The translations under genes were made by a program, and so were the position numbers. Source: Fidelibacterota bacterium (GTDB lineage: Bacteria > Pseudomonadota > Alphaproteobacteria > Rhodospirillales > Rhodospirillaceae). From it: DNA of 64,000 bases. The notes beneath the pieces were generated by a model. It did no database searches and was not told where the DNA came from. It worked only from the letters and a program-made list of their open reading frames with translations. The stretch is from contig CANJPQ010000001.1 of the NCBI GenBank assembly GCA_947476275.1, forward strand, positions 62,001 to 126,000. The letters run 5' to 3'. Below, one piece after another: positions 15,887 through 25,480 of this stretch. Within the stretch, counting starts at the first letter, position 1. Each line of letters begins with the position of its first letter.

Positions 15887-16966
15887 ATGATCCGCATCCT
15901 CCTTTTCGCACTCGCGCTCGTGTTGCCGGCAAATGCGGCGGACCAGACGCTGAACCTCTACATCTGGTCCGACTACCTCGCGCCGGACACCCTGAAGAAT
16001 TTCACCAAGGCCACCGGCATCAAAGTGAACGTCGACGTGTTCGATTCCAGCGAGATGCTGGAAGCGAAGATGCTCGCAGGCGGGTCCGGCTACGACGTCA
16101 TCGTTCCCAACGGCCCGGTGCTCTCGCGGCTGTCAAAGGCCGGCGTCATCGGACCGCTCGACAAGTCGAAGCTCACCAATATCGGCACGCAGGACCCCGC
16201 CATCCTCGCCCGCGCCGCCGGCATGGATCCCGGCAATGCCAACGGCATCGTCTACATGTGGGGCACGTCCGGGCTCGGCATGAACCTCGCCAAGGTGCGC
16301 GCGGCTCTCGGCAAGGATGTGCCGCTCGACAGTTGGTCCCTGATCCTCGATCCGGCGAATGCCGCGAAGCTCGCCAAGTGCGGCATCTACGTCTTCGACT
16401 CCCAGGCCGACGTGTTCGAGGCCACCTTGAAGTACATCGGAAAGGACCCTCACTCGACCGACCCGCAAGACTACGAAGCCGCGGCGGCCGCCTGGCAAAA
16501 GGTGCGGCCCTACATCGCGAAGTTCCACAACTCCGAATACATCGCAGCGCTGGCGAACGGCGACATCTGCATCGCCATGGGATTCTCCGGCGACGTGTTC
16601 CAGGCCCGCGACCGCGCGCGCGAGGCCAAGAACGGCAACGAGATTGCTTATGTGATTCCGAAAGAAGGCGCGGTCACCTGGTTCGACTTCATGACCGTGC
16701 CGAAGGATGCGCCCCATGCGGCGGCGGCCTACGCCTTCCTCGACTACATCTTGAGGCCGGACGTGATCGGGCCGATCTCCAGCACGGTCCACTACGCCAA
16801 TGCCAACGCGAAGTCGCAACCGTTCGTGAGCAAAGACGTGCGTGACGACAAGACCGTCTATCCGGACGCCGCCACGATGGCGCGGCTGTTCCCCGAGATC
16901 GTGCCGCCCCAGACGATTGAGCGATTGCGCACGCGTCTGTGGAACCGGATCAAATCCGGCACATGA
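15887..16966 (+). CDS. potF: Periplasmic putrescine/spermidine-binding protein PotF/PotD
   Basis: 359 residues with a signal peptide (MIRILLFALALVLPANA). The mature start LNLYIWSDYLAPDTLKNFTKATGIKVNVDVFDS and later GYDVIVPNG, WGTSGLGMNLAKV and AYVIPKEGAVTWFDFMTVPKDAPH are hallmarks of polyamine-binding proteins. It delivers ligand to the permease encoded by the next genes. Its stop overlaps potG (ATGA). Linked catabolic genes suggest the ligand may be a polyamine or another amine or organic acid. Confidence 0.92.
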   Translation: MIRILLFALALVLPANAADQTLNLYIWSDYLAPDTLKNFTKATGIKVNVDVFDSSEMLEAKMLAGGSGYDVIVPNGPVLSRLSKAGVIGPLDKSKLTNIGTQDPAILARAAGMDPGNANGIVYMWGTSGLGMNLAKVRAALGKDVPLDSWSLILDPANAAKLAKCGIYVFDSQADVFEATLKYIGKDPHSTDPQDYEAAAAAWQKVRPYIAKFHNSEYIAALANGDICIAMGFSGDVFQARDRAREAKNGNEIAYVIPKEGAVTWFDFMTVPKDAPHAAAAYAFLDYILRPDVIGPISSTVHYANANAKSQPFVSKDVRDDKTVYPDAATMARLFPEIVPPQTIERLRTRLWNRIKSGT

Positions 16967-18000
16967 GCGTCATCGCCGTCGACGGCGTCTCCAAACGCTT
17001 TGGCGCGGCGGTTGCTGTCGAGAACGTGTCGCTCGACATCGGCGATGGCGAGTTCGTCGCGCTCCTCGGGCCGTCCGGCTGTGGCAAGACCACGCTGCTG
17101 CGCATGATCGCAGGGCTCGAGCAGCCCGATCAGGGCCGCGTTCGCATTGGCGGCGTGGACATGACGACCGCACCGCCGTACCTGCGGCCGGTCAACATGA
17201 TGTTCCAGTCCTACGCTCTGTTCCCCCACATGACCGTGGCCGAGAACGTGGCGTTCGGATTGAAGCACGACCGCATCGACGCCGACGCGCAGCGCGCGCG
17301 TGTGAGTGAAGCGCTCGCGCTTCTGGAAATGACCGCTTACGCCGACCGCAAGCCGCATCAATTGTCCGGTGGCCAACAGCAGCGCGTGGCGCTCGCGCGG
17401 TGTCTCGCGAAACGCCCGAAGGCGCTGCTGCTCGACGAACCGCTGGCCGCACTCGACAAGGGTTTGCGCGAACGCACCCAGCTGGAGTTGATGGCCCTGC
17501 GGCGCCGCCTCGGCATCGCCTTCATCGTCGTTACCCACGATCAGGATGAAGCCATGACCATGGCAACGCGCGTCGCGATCATGGACAAGGGCCGCATCCT
17601 CCAATCTGCGTCACCGCAAGACCTCTACGCCGCACCGGCCTCCCGCGCCGTGGCGGCCTTTTTCGGCGACGTGAACCTGTGGGATGGCGTCGTCACCGCG
17701 CAAGGTGTGGATTGCGCTGCGCTCGGCCTCACGCTGCCGGTGCCCTGCGGCCTGCCGGCCGGCACGAACGTCGCCGTTGTCTTGCGGCCGGAACAACTCG
17801 ACTTCAATCCCGACGACGAGATCGCCGTCGGCGGTCATGTGGAAGAGGTCATCTATCGCGGTGCGGTCTCTACGGTGCTGGTGCGCACCCCGACAGGCGG
17901 GCTCATTCGCATCGTTCGACCCAATCTCGGCACGGTCCCGCCGGTCGGCGAGCGCGTGACGGTAGGCTGGCGCCGCGCGGCCGTGCTGGTGCTGCCATGA
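16963..18000 (+). CDS. potG: Polyamine ABC transporter ATPase PotG/PotA
   Basis: 345 residues: Walker A GPSGCGKTT (36-44), signature LSGGQQQRVALARC, Walker B ALLLDEPLAALD, switch His in VVTHDQDEA, then a C-terminal TOBE-like regulatory domain (about 250-345). It energises import through PotH/PotI. ATG 16963 overlaps the potF stop by 4 bp; an in-frame GTG 24 bases earlier is less likely. Confidence 0.95.
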   Translation: MSVIAVDGVSKRFGAAVAVENVSLDIGDGEFVALLGPSGCGKTTLLRMIAGLEQPDQGRVRIGGVDMTTAPPYLRPVNMMFQSYALFPHMTVAENVAFGLKHDRIDADAQRARVSEALALLEMTAYADRKPHQLSGGQQQRVALARCLAKRPKALLLDEPLAALDKGLRERTQLELMALRRRLGIAFIVVTHDQDEAMTMATRVAIMDKGRILQSASPQDLYAAPASRAVAAFFGDVNLWDGVVTAQGVDCAALGLTLPVPCGLPAGTNVAVVLRPEQLDFNPDDEIAVGGHVEEVIYRGAVSTVLVRTPTGGLIRIVRPNLGTVPPVGERVTVGWRRAAVLVLP

Positions 18001-18878
18001 GTTGGCGCCGGCGTCTCACACTCGCGCTGCCATATCTCTGGCTTGCGATCTTCTTCGTTCTGCCTTTTGCGCTGGTGGCGAAGATCAGCGTCGCCCAGGT
18101 GCAGGTGAGCGTGCCGCCTTATACGCCGCTGTTCGATACGCAGGGCCATCTCCAGATCGACTGGGCGAACTACAAGCTGCTGTTCAGCGACACAATCTAT
18201 GTGAAGGCCTATCTCGGCTCCCTGCGCATCGCGGCCCTCTCAACCGTGATCGCGCTGCTGATCGGCTATCCGCTTGCCTATGCAGTGGCGCGGTCACCCG
18301 CGCGGTGGCGGTCGATTCTGCTGTTGCTGCTGGTCGCGCCGTTCTTTACGTCGTTCCTGGTGCGCATCTACGCCTGGATCGGACTGTTGCGCCCCACGGG
18401 CATCATTAATGCCGCTTTCTTATCGCTCGGTCTGATCGATGAACCGCTGAAGCTCATCAATACGGAAGCAGCGGCGATCTTCGGCATCGTCTATGCCTAT
18501 TTGCCGTTCATGGTGCTGCCGCTCTACGCGCGCCTCGACAAGCTCGACGTGACGCTGCTGGAGGCCGCGGCCGATCTTGGCGCGACACCGTGGCGCGCGT
18601 TCTGGTCGATCACCGTGCCCTGGTCTCTGCCGGGCATCGCCGCCGGGTGCTTGCTCGTGTTCATTCCGGCGCTGGGGGAGTTTGTGATTCCCGAACTGCT
18701 CGGCGGGCCTGACACGCTGATGATCGGCAAGATCATGTGGGCGGAGTTCTTCTCCAATCGCGACTGGCCCTTGAGCGCTGCGGCGACTGTGCTGCTGCTC
18801 GGCCTCCTCGTCGTTCCGATCATGGCGCTGCAAACCATCGCTGCCCGCGCCGAGGGCCGCGCCGAGGCCCGCGCATGA
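17997..18878 (+). CDS. potH: Polyamine ABC transporter permease PotH/PotB
   Basis: 293 residues, about six membrane helices. The EAA loop that contacts the ATPase is LLEAAADLGATPWRAFWSITVPWSLPGI. The large loop after the first helix (SVAQVQVSVPPYTPLFD) is typical of PotB/PotH. It overlaps potG and potI by ATGA at both ends, indicating a tightly coupled operon. Confidence 0.94.
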   Translation: MSWRRRLTLALPYLWLAIFFVLPFALVAKISVAQVQVSVPPYTPLFDTQGHLQIDWANYKLLFSDTIYVKAYLGSLRIAALSTVIALLIGYPLAYAVARSPARWRSILLLLLVAPFFTSFLVRIYAWIGLLRPTGIINAAFLSLGLIDEPLKLINTEAAAIFGIVYAYLPFMVLPLYARLDKLDVTLLEAAADLGATPWRAFWSITVPWSLPGIAAGCLLVFIPALGEFVIPELLGGPDTLMIGKIMWAEFFSNRDWPLSAAATVLLLGLLVVPIMALQTIAARAEGRAEARA

Positions 18879-19684
18879 GACGCATCGTGCTGATCGCGGG
18901 TCTCGCGTTCCTCTACCTGCCGCCCGCTGTCGTGGCGCTGTATTCCTTCAACGCCTCGCGGCTCGTGACCGTGTGGACCGGCGTTTCCACGCAATGGTAC
19001 GGCGAGCTGTTGAACGACCCGCAGATCATGCGCGCCGCCGGGTTGAGCCTCGCCATCGCGACAGCCGCGGCCACGTTGGCGACCATCCTCGGCACCGCTG
19101 CAGGTCTCGCGTTGGCGCGCTTCGGACGATTCCGCGGACGCGCCGCCCTGACGGGATTGATCGCGGCCCCGCTGGTCATGCCGGAGATCATCACCGGCCT
19201 TTCTCTGCTGCTCTTGTTCGTCGCGATGCAACAGTTGCTCGGGTTTCCCGGCCGCGGCATCGGCACCATTGTCATCGCCCACGCCACGCTGGGGTTGGCT
19301 TACGTCACGGTTGTGGTCCAGGCCCGCGCCGCGGCGCAAGACCGCGCGATCGAGGAGGCGGCCGCCGATCTCGGCGCACCGCCGGCGCGGGTGTTCTGGG
19401 CGGTCACATTGCCGATGCTGCGTCCCGCCGTCGTCGCGGGCTGGTTGCTTGCCTTCGTGCTGTCTTTCGATGACTTGGTGGTGGCGAGCTTTGTTGCCGG
19501 CCCACAATCCACAACCCTGCCGATGGTTGTCTTCTCGGCCATTCGTTTGGGGGTCAGCCCCAAGATCAATGCGCTCGCGACGCTGCTCATGCTGGCCACG
19601 GCTGTCGTCATCGGCATCGCCGTGTTGCTCGCGCGCCGAACAGCCCCCGGAAATTCCGCGGGACCTACAGCGGCGATACGCTAA
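18875..19684 (+). CDS. potI: Polyamine ABC transporter permease PotI/PotC
   Basis: 269 residues, about six membrane helices; the N-terminal LPPAVVALYSFNASRLVTVWTG and the EAA loop IEEAAADLGAPPARVFWAVTLPML are typical of PotC/PotI. With PotH it forms the membrane pore. It overlaps potH by 4 bp. The PQQ dehydrogenase gene begins 31 bp downstream and probably belongs to the same transcript. Confidence 0.94.
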   Translation: MRRIVLIAGLAFLYLPPAVVALYSFNASRLVTVWTGVSTQWYGELLNDPQIMRAAGLSLAIATAAATLATILGTAAGLALARFGRFRGRAALTGLIAAPLVMPEIITGLSLLLLFVAMQQLLGFPGRGIGTIVIAHATLGLAYVTVVVQARAAAQDRAIEEAAADLGAPPARVFWAVTLPMLRPAVVAGWLLAFVLSFDDLVVASFVAGPQSTTLPMVVFSAIRLGVSPKINALATLLMLATAVVIGIAVLLARRTAPGNSAGPTAAIR

Positions 19685-19715
19685 GATCGAGGCGCGAAAC
19701 GTGGGGGGAGAGATC

Positions 19716-21620
19716 ATGCGGACCATATTGAAGCTGGCGATTGTCGTGTGGGCGGGAAGCGCCGCCGCGCAGGATTGGCCCGTATTCGGCAACGATCCCG
19801 GCGGCAGCCAGTTCTCCGCCCTCGACCAGATCACCGCCGCGAATGTCGGCAAGCTCAAGCAGGTTTGGGTCCATCGCCACGGCGACATCGGTCAGACGGG
19901 GTCCGCCACCGGTCCGACCAACTTCGAGGCCGTGCCGATCGTCACCAACGGCATGCTCTATACCTGCACCTCCTTCGGCCGCGTCCTGGCGCTAGATCCC
20001 GCTACCGGCGCGCAGAAATGGGCGTTCGATCCCTACACCGGCGACAACGCGATCTTCCCACGTCCGCGGCGCGCCTCGACCTGCCGCGGTGTGACTTATT
20101 GGCAAGCGTCGGATGCGGCGGCGGGCCAAGTCTGCAGCAAACGCATCTTCAAGCCGGACTCCGGCGGCAACGTCTACGCCATCGACGCGGATACCGGCAA
20201 ATCCTGCGCGGACTTCGGCGCGGGCAAGGGCCACGCGGGCTACGTCACTCATCGCGACTACGAGAATCACGGCGACGGCACCTACGGCTGGAGCTCGCCG
20301 CCGGTGGTAATCGGCGACATTGTCGTCGTCGGCATCTCCGCCAACGACACGACGCAAAAAGCCAATGACGGCATGGTGCGCGCCTTCGATACGCGCACCG
20401 GCGAGATGAAGTGGGAGTTCGATCCCATTCCGCCGGAACATGTCGACGATACCGGTGCGGCCAATGTCTGGTCGACCATGAGCGCCGATCTGGCGCGCGG
20501 TCTCGTGTTCGCCCCCACCACCAGCCCGTCCACCGACTACTACGGCGGCGCGCGCAAGTTCGAAACCCCCAACACAGGCGCCACCGTCGCGCTGGATGCG
20601 GCGACCGGCGCGGTGCGCTGGTCGGCCCAGGCGGTTCATCACGACATCTTCGACTACGACCTCGTCGGCCATCCGCTACTGGTCACGATTCAAAAGGACG
20701 GGAAGGAAATCCCGGTCGCGATCCAACAGACCAAGATGGGCTGGCTGTTTGTCTACGATCGCGAAACCGGTGCGCCGGTCTATCCGATCAAGGAAATTCC
20801 GGTGCCGAAGTCGGACCTGGAGGGCGAGGAGTCTTCGCCCACCCAGCCGATTCCGGAGGGCATCGCGCCGTTCTCGCGCCAGACGCTGACCCGCGACGAC
20901 ATGTTCGGCCTGACGCCGCTCGATCGCGCGTGGTGCAAGCGTGAGTTCGACAAGATGCGCTACGACGGCATGTATACGCCGCCCAGCGACAAGGGCTCGC
21001 TCCTATTCCCCTCCGCGCTCGGCGGCGGCAACTGGGGCGGGGCGGCGTTCGACGCCACCAGCAACACCCTCATCATCAAGGCGGAGAATCTCGCCACCCG
21101 GCTTGCGCTCAGAAAGAAGGGCGAAAACGAGAAGGACGAAGGCATTCCCGCCATCGATTACCTCACGCATCCACTGCGCGGCGTTCCGTTCAAGGCGGTG
21201 GGTGAAGTTTTCCTCTCGCCGCTCGGCGTGCCGTGTTCGCCGACGCCGTGGGGTACTTTGACGGCGATCGATCTCGGCACCGGCAAGGTGAAGTGGCAAG
21301 TGCCCCTGGGTCAGAGCTACAAGTGGGGCATCACGATCCCTGCGTCCTTCGGGTGGGGCTCGCCCAACATCGGCGGCCCGATCGTGACCGCCGGCGGCGT
21401 TGTCTTCATCGCCGCCGCCTTGGACAGCAAGCTGCGCGCGATCGAGGCGGCGACCGGCAAGGAACTGTGGCAGGCGCCGCTGCCCTATCCGGGCATGAGC
21501 GTGCCGATCACCTACATGGTCAACGGCAAGCAGTACGTGGTGATTTCCGCGGGCGGCAACAGCCGCGCGGATACCGACCTGGGCGACGCCACGGTGGCAT
21601 TCACCTTGGACGGGAAGTAG
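19716..21620 (+). CDS. PQQ-dependent dehydrogenase (quinoprotein, membrane-GDH-like propeller)
   Basis: 634 residues with a signal peptide (MRTILKLAIVVWAGSAAA), so periplasmic. Tryptophan-docking propeller repeats are plain (DWPVFGNDPGGSQFSALDQITAANVGKLKQVW, VLALDPATGAQKWAFDP, TLTAIDLGTGKVKWQVPLG, LRAIEAATGKELWQAPLPYPGMSVP). The C-terminal block WGTLTAID..GWGSPNIGGPIVTAGG is typical of quinoprotein glucose dehydrogenases. The five-helix membrane anchor of E. coli Gcd is absent. It would oxidise an alcohol, sugar or polyol and pass electrons to the respiratory chain. The ribosome site GGGGGGAGAG is strong. Cofactor synthesis genes are not in the window. Confidence 0.88.
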   Translation: MRTILKLAIVVWAGSAAAQDWPVFGNDPGGSQFSALDQITAANVGKLKQVWVHRHGDIGQTGSATGPTNFEAVPIVTNGMLYTCTSFGRVLALDPATGAQKWAFDPYTGDNAIFPRPRRASTCRGVTYWQASDAAAGQVCSKRIFKPDSGGNVYAIDADTGKSCADFGAGKGHAGYVTHRDYENHGDGTYGWSSPPVVIGDIVVVGISANDTTQKANDGMVRAFDTRTGEMKWEFDPIPPEHVDDTGAANVWSTMSADLARGLVFAPTTSPSTDYYGGARKFETPNTGATVALDAATGAVRWSAQAVHHDIFDYDLVGHPLLVTIQKDGKEIPVAIQQTKMGWLFVYDRETGAPVYPIKEIPVPKSDLEGEESSPTQPIPEGIAPFSRQTLTRDDMFGLTPLDRAWCKREFDKMRYDGMYTPPSDKGSLLFPSALGGGNWGGAAFDATSNTLIIKAENLATRLALRKKGENEKDEGIPAIDYLTHPLRGVPFKAVGEVFLSPLGVPCSPTPWGTLTAIDLGTGKVKWQVPLGQSYKWGITIPASFGWGSPNIGGPIVTAGGVVFIAAALDSKLRAIEAATGKELWQAPLPYPGMSVPITYMVNGKQYVVISAGGNSRADTDLGDATVAFTLDGK

Positions 21621-21646
21621 CGGGGGAAGGGAAAGAGCAGGTCGCC

Positions 21647-21943
21647 CTACTTCTTTTTGGGGATCGAGACTTTCCCGCCTTCGATGACGACAACCACGTT
21701 GCCGTCCGCTTCGACGGATGTGTTGCCCAGCAGGATAACGCACGACTTGCAGACGTTCACGAACTGCTGCTTTGGCGGCAGCGTGACGGCGTTGGAATCC
21801 CCGTTGCTGTCATTGACCGCTACCACGCGCAGGACTTTGTCCTTGTTGATGATGTCCACCGCGCGCGCTGGCGTTGCCGCCGTCCCGATTGCGAAGGCGA
21901 ACAGTGCTGAGCGGCCGAACAAGTGACCGATGTGCTTACGCAT
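21647..21943 (-). CDS. Small exported protein of unknown function
   Basis: 98 residues with a signal peptide (MRKHIGHLFGRSALFAFAIGTAATPARA) followed by a short beta-rich domain: VDIINKDKVLRVVAVNDSNG, then a Cys pair in NVCKSCVILLG and a basic end VSIPKKK. The function is not recognised. An upstream ATG at 22000 is possible but would bury the signal peptide. It is convergent with the PQQ dehydrogenase gene. Confidence 0.6.
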   Translation of the reverse strand: MRKHIGHLFGRSALFAFAIGTAATPARAVDIINKDKVLRVVAVNDSNGDSNAVTLPPKQQFVNVCKSCVILLGNTSVEADGNVVVVIEGGKVSIPKKK

Positions 21944-22128
21944 GACGTTGCCGTGCTGCCTGAAAGTTCTGAAAACGGGCCCCCGAAGCCCACGCTCCAT
22001 TTTCCACGCGATGAAACTACGGGCAAATGAATTCGCGCTGATCGTGCTTTGCCCGTGTCCGACCGGTTGATGGCAAGGCGGCAGCGTGAAATAGTCACCA
22101 AATCAAGCCGTTATGCCAAGGGGGCCGG

Positions 22129-23382
22129 GTGGTGGCTGAAACCGCTGCGATCGACTGCGATGTGCTGATCGTCGGCGCCGGCATTGCCGGCACGGCCTTC
22201 GCCGCGGCGATCCGCGACCGCGGCCTGTCTGTGGTCCAGGTGGAAATGTCCAAGCAGCCGCTGGACACCGCCCGCGGCGATCACCTCCAGTGTGTGGTGG
22301 TGGAGCAACTCGACCAATGGGGCATGCTGCCGGCGTTCTGGGCGGCAGGGGCCGAGAAGCGCCACAGCGCGCGCTACGTGACGCCAACCGGCGAGGTGAT
22401 CATGCCGGTGAACTATCAGGGCCTGCCGATCCCACATCCGTACTACCTCTATCTGAACCACGAAGTCATCGCCGAAACCTTCATCGGCCTGGCGCGGGAA
22501 AATCCGCGCCACACCCTGTTCAAGCCCGCCCGCGCCCGCGATTTCGATTTCCTGCCCAACGGCGGCGGAATCGCCGCGCTCACCATTCGACTCGATGAAT
22601 CCGCCGCCGCGCCGGATGGCTTCGCGCCTGGCCAGGATGTTGTGATCACGCCGCGCCTGGTGGTGGGTGCTGACGGCCGGGGTAGTCGCGTGCGTGAGGA
22701 GATGAAGTACACATCCCACGCCCATGAATACAGCTCGCCGTTGGTGGTGCTGTTCGGGCCGCAGCTCTTCGACGATCCGGAGCATGAGGTGAGAAGCTTC
22801 ATGGGGCCGCACGGCACGCTGTCGCGCATCCCGCGCACCGGCGGCCACTGGAAAGTCGGCATGAGCATCGCCAAGGAAGACATCGCCTTCTGGAAGACCG
22901 CCACCCTGAAGATGCGCCAGCAGGCGATTGCCGTCCGTGCGCCGGAGCTTGAAGGCTTTGCGGCAGAGGTCGGCGGATTCTATCCGGTGAAGCTGCTCAA
23001 TACCGATCAATGGACCCGCGGCAACACGGTGCTGCTGGGCGATGCCTGCCATGCCATGCATCCGGCGCGCGGGCAGGGGATGAACGTGGCGATCCGCTGC
23101 CTGGCGCGTCTGGTCGATCTGTTGCCCGACGCGGCCGACTTCGCCAATGCCGAGATTCTCGGAAAACGCCTGCGGGCTTACGAAAGCGGCACCAAGCCCG
23201 CGGTCGATAAGGTGCTGGCGGACAATCACGCCCGCGGCGAGCAGATGGACTCTCGCGATCCGGCGGTCATCGCCACCTCGGCGGCGGCATTGCGCAAGAT
23301 CGCGGACGATCCGGAATTCCTGCGCCGCTACTGCATGCAAAGCGCAGGCTACGCGGACAGTCTAAGTGCGCTGAACGGGTAG
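22129..23382 (+). CDS. FAD-dependent monooxygenase (aromatic hydroxylase family)
   Basis: 417 residues of the p-hydroxybenzoate-hydroxylase-like family: GAGIAG Rossmann motif (16-21), the DG motif in VVGADGRGSRVRE and the GD motif in LLGDACHAMHPARGQGMN. It would hydroxylate an aromatic or polyketide-like substrate with NAD(P)H and oxygen. The start is GTG 22129, preceded by AAGGGGGCC. It heads a plus-strand run reaching the cupin gene at 27398. Confidence 0.88.
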   Translation: MVAETAAIDCDVLIVGAGIAGTAFAAAIRDRGLSVVQVEMSKQPLDTARGDHLQCVVVEQLDQWGMLPAFWAAGAEKRHSARYVTPTGEVIMPVNYQGLPIPHPYYLYLNHEVIAETFIGLARENPRHTLFKPARARDFDFLPNGGGIAALTIRLDESAAAPDGFAPGQDVVITPRLVVGADGRGSRVREEMKYTSHAHEYSSPLVVLFGPQLFDDPEHEVRSFMGPHGTLSRIPRTGGHWKVGMSIAKEDIAFWKTATLKMRQQAIAVRAPELEGFAAEVGGFYPVKLLNTDQWTRGNTVLLGDACHAMHPARGQGMNVAIRCLARLVDLLPDAADFANAEILGKRLRAYESGTKPAVDKVLADNHARGEQMDSRDPAVIATSAAALRKIADDPEFLRRYCMQSAGYADSLSALNG

Positions 23383-23434
23383 ACTCGCCGCGCAGACCCG
23401 GGGCACACTCGCGGACCTTGTTCCGGAGATCGCT

Positions 23435-24619
23435 ATGCCCGGCTTTCGCTTCGGCACGTTCATTCCGCCGATCCATCCGCTCCACGAAAATCCCACGCTC
23501 TGCATGGAGCGCGACATGGAGCTCGTGCAGCACCTCGACAAGCTCGGCTATCACGAGGCGTGGCTGGGGGAGCATCACTCCGCCGGCGCGGAGTTGTCCG
23601 CATCGCCGGAGCTGTTGATCGCCATTCTGTCGGAGCGCACGAAGCATATCCGCCTGGGCACCGGCGTCAGTTCCCTACCGTATCATCATCCGCTGATCCT
23701 GGCGGACCGGATGATGCAACTCCATCACCTTACCCGCGGGCGGTTCATGTTCGGCGCCGGTCCGGGCGCGCTTATCTCCGATGCGATGATGATGGGGATA
23801 ACCCCCGCGCGGCAGCGCGACATGATGGAAGAAGCACTCGCCTGCGTGCTGGCGCTGTTCCGTGGCGAGACCGTCACCCACAAGACCGACTGGTTTGAGT
23901 TGAAGGACGCGCGGCTGCAGCTGCGCCCTTATGACGACAAGCCGATCGAAGTTTGCACCGCGTGCATGGTGTCGCCGTCCGGTCCGCGCGCGGCGGGCAA
24001 GCTCGGCACCGGCTTGCTGTCGCTCTCCGCCACCGCGCCGGAGGCGCTGGCATCGGCGGCGAAGAACTGGGACATCTGCGCCGACATGGCGGCGCAGCAC
24101 GGGCGACAGGTCAGCCGCAGCGATTGGCGCATGGTGGGTTTGGTGCATGTCGCCGAAACCCGCGAGCAGGCGCGCGCCGACGTGCAGTTTGGCATCCGCG
24201 AATGGGTCGACTACTTCGAGAACGTGGCCGTGCTGCCGATGGTGCCGCCTGACCGCAAAGGCGATCCGGTCGCGCATATGATCGACAGCGGCAGGGCCGT
24301 CATCGGCACGCCGGACGACTGTCTCGCCCAGATCGAGCGGCTGCAGACCGCGAGCGGCGGCTTCGGCTGCTATCTCATCACGGATCAGAATTGGGCGCCG
24401 TTCGATAAGAAACTAAAGTCCTATGAGCTGATCGCGCGCTATGTGTTCCCGAAGGTGAACGCGCAGAACGAAGCGCGCGACGCATCCTATGAATGGACCA
24501 AGGCGCGCCAGGTGGAGTTCAAGGCCACGAACCAGGCGGCAACGAAGATTCAGATCGACCGCCACGCCGCCGAAGTGGCCGCGCGCGATGCCAAATCCAA
24601 GGGCAAGGCCGCGGAATAG
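23435..24619 (+). CDS. Luciferase-like flavin-dependent monooxygenase (LLM family)
   Basis: 394 residues with the bacterial-luciferase barrel pattern: FRFGTFIPPIHP, YHEAWLGEHHSAG, IRLGTGVSSLPYHHPLILADRMMQLHHLTRGR and GTPDDCLAQIERL. Such enzymes use FMNH2 and oxygen, often in Baeyer-Villiger, desulfonation or dealkylation reactions. A Lys/Ala-rich tail (AAEVAARDAKSKGKAAE) is an unusual addition. It lies 52 bp after the FAD monooxygenase and 8 bp before the TauE/SafE gene, which hints at a sulfonate or organosulfur substrate. Confidence 0.85.
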   Translation: MPGFRFGTFIPPIHPLHENPTLCMERDMELVQHLDKLGYHEAWLGEHHSAGAELSASPELLIAILSERTKHIRLGTGVSSLPYHHPLILADRMMQLHHLTRGRFMFGAGPGALISDAMMMGITPARQRDMMEEALACVLALFRGETVTHKTDWFELKDARLQLRPYDDKPIEVCTACMVSPSGPRAAGKLGTGLLSLSATAPEALASAAKNWDICADMAAQHGRQVSRSDWRMVGLVHVAETREQARADVQFGIREWVDYFENVAVLPMVPPDRKGDPVAHMIDSGRAVIGTPDDCLAQIERLQTASGGFGCYLITDQNWAPFDKKLKSYELIARYVFPKVNAQNEARDASYEWTKARQVEFKATNQAATKIQIDRHAAEVAARDAKSKGKAAE

Positions 24620-24627
24620 TCGATCCG

Positions 24628-25374
24628 ATGGACACCGCCACCATCGTCATGATTGTGGGCGCATGTGTCGCCGGCTTTGTGCAGGGCCTGTCGGGCTTTG
24701 CGTTCTCACTTATTGCGCTGACGTTTTGGGCCTGGGCGATTCCGCCGCAGGTGGCCGGTCCGCTCGCGGTGTTCGGCTCATTGCTCGGCCAGTTGATCGC
24801 GATCCATAAGGTGCGCAAGGGCTTTGAGCTGAAGAAGGCCGCACCCTTGATCCTTGGCGGCGCCATCGGCGTGCCCATCGGCACTGCGTTGTTGCCGCAC
24901 GTGGATCAAGCGACGTTCAAGGCTGCTGTCGGCATTCTGCTGCTGGTGTGGTCGCCGGCGATGCTATTCGTGGCGAAGTTCCCCCGCATCGATCATGTCG
25001 GCCCGGTGGCCGATGCTGGCGTCGGCCTCTCGGGTGGCGTCCTCGGCGGGCTCGCCGGGATGACCGGCGCGATCCCGGCACTGTGGTGCATCCTGCGCGC
25101 CTGGGAACGCGACACCCAGCGCGCGGTGCTTCAGGCTTTCAACATCGCCATGCACGTCATGACGCTCACAGCCTATCTCGTCTCGGGCCTGCTGAATGCC
25201 GAGGCGGTGCGGCTGTTTCCGGTCCTGGCGGTCGCCGTCGTCATCCCGGTGCTGTTGGGCGCGCGCCTCTATCACGCCATCAACGACCTCACGTTTCGGC
25301 GCATCGTGCTTGTGTTGCTGGTCGTCTCCGGCGTGGTCCTGCTGGCGAGCGCCATTCGCACGTGGGTGACCTGA
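24628..25374 (+). CDS. TauE/SafE family membrane permease
   Basis: 248 residues with about eight hydrophobic helices and the family pattern GACVAGFVQGLSGFAFSLIAL near the N-terminus and GLSGGVLGGLAGMTGAIPALW in the second half. TauE/SafE proteins export sulfite, sulfoacetate or other small anions. The start, 8 bp after the LLM gene, suggests one transcript, so it may export an inorganic or sulfonated product of the monooxygenase reaction. Confidence 0.85.
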   Translation: MDTATIVMIVGACVAGFVQGLSGFAFSLIALTFWAWAIPPQVAGPLAVFGSLLGQLIAIHKVRKGFELKKAAPLILGGAIGVPIGTALLPHVDQATFKAAVGILLLVWSPAMLFVAKFPRIDHVGPVADAGVGLSGGVLGGLAGMTGAIPALWCILRAWERDTQRAVLQAFNIAMHVMTLTAYLVSGLLNAEAVRLFPVLAVAVVIPVLLGARLYHAINDLTFRRIVLVLLVVSGVVLLASAIRTWVT

Positions 25375-25480
25375 CTGGACGACCTAAACATCCTTGCCCA
25401 GTCTATGGGCATCGACGCGATTTCGGGCCTGTGCGGTCGCGCGGCTTTCGTTAGGCTTCGCACCGGGTGAGGGAATGGCG

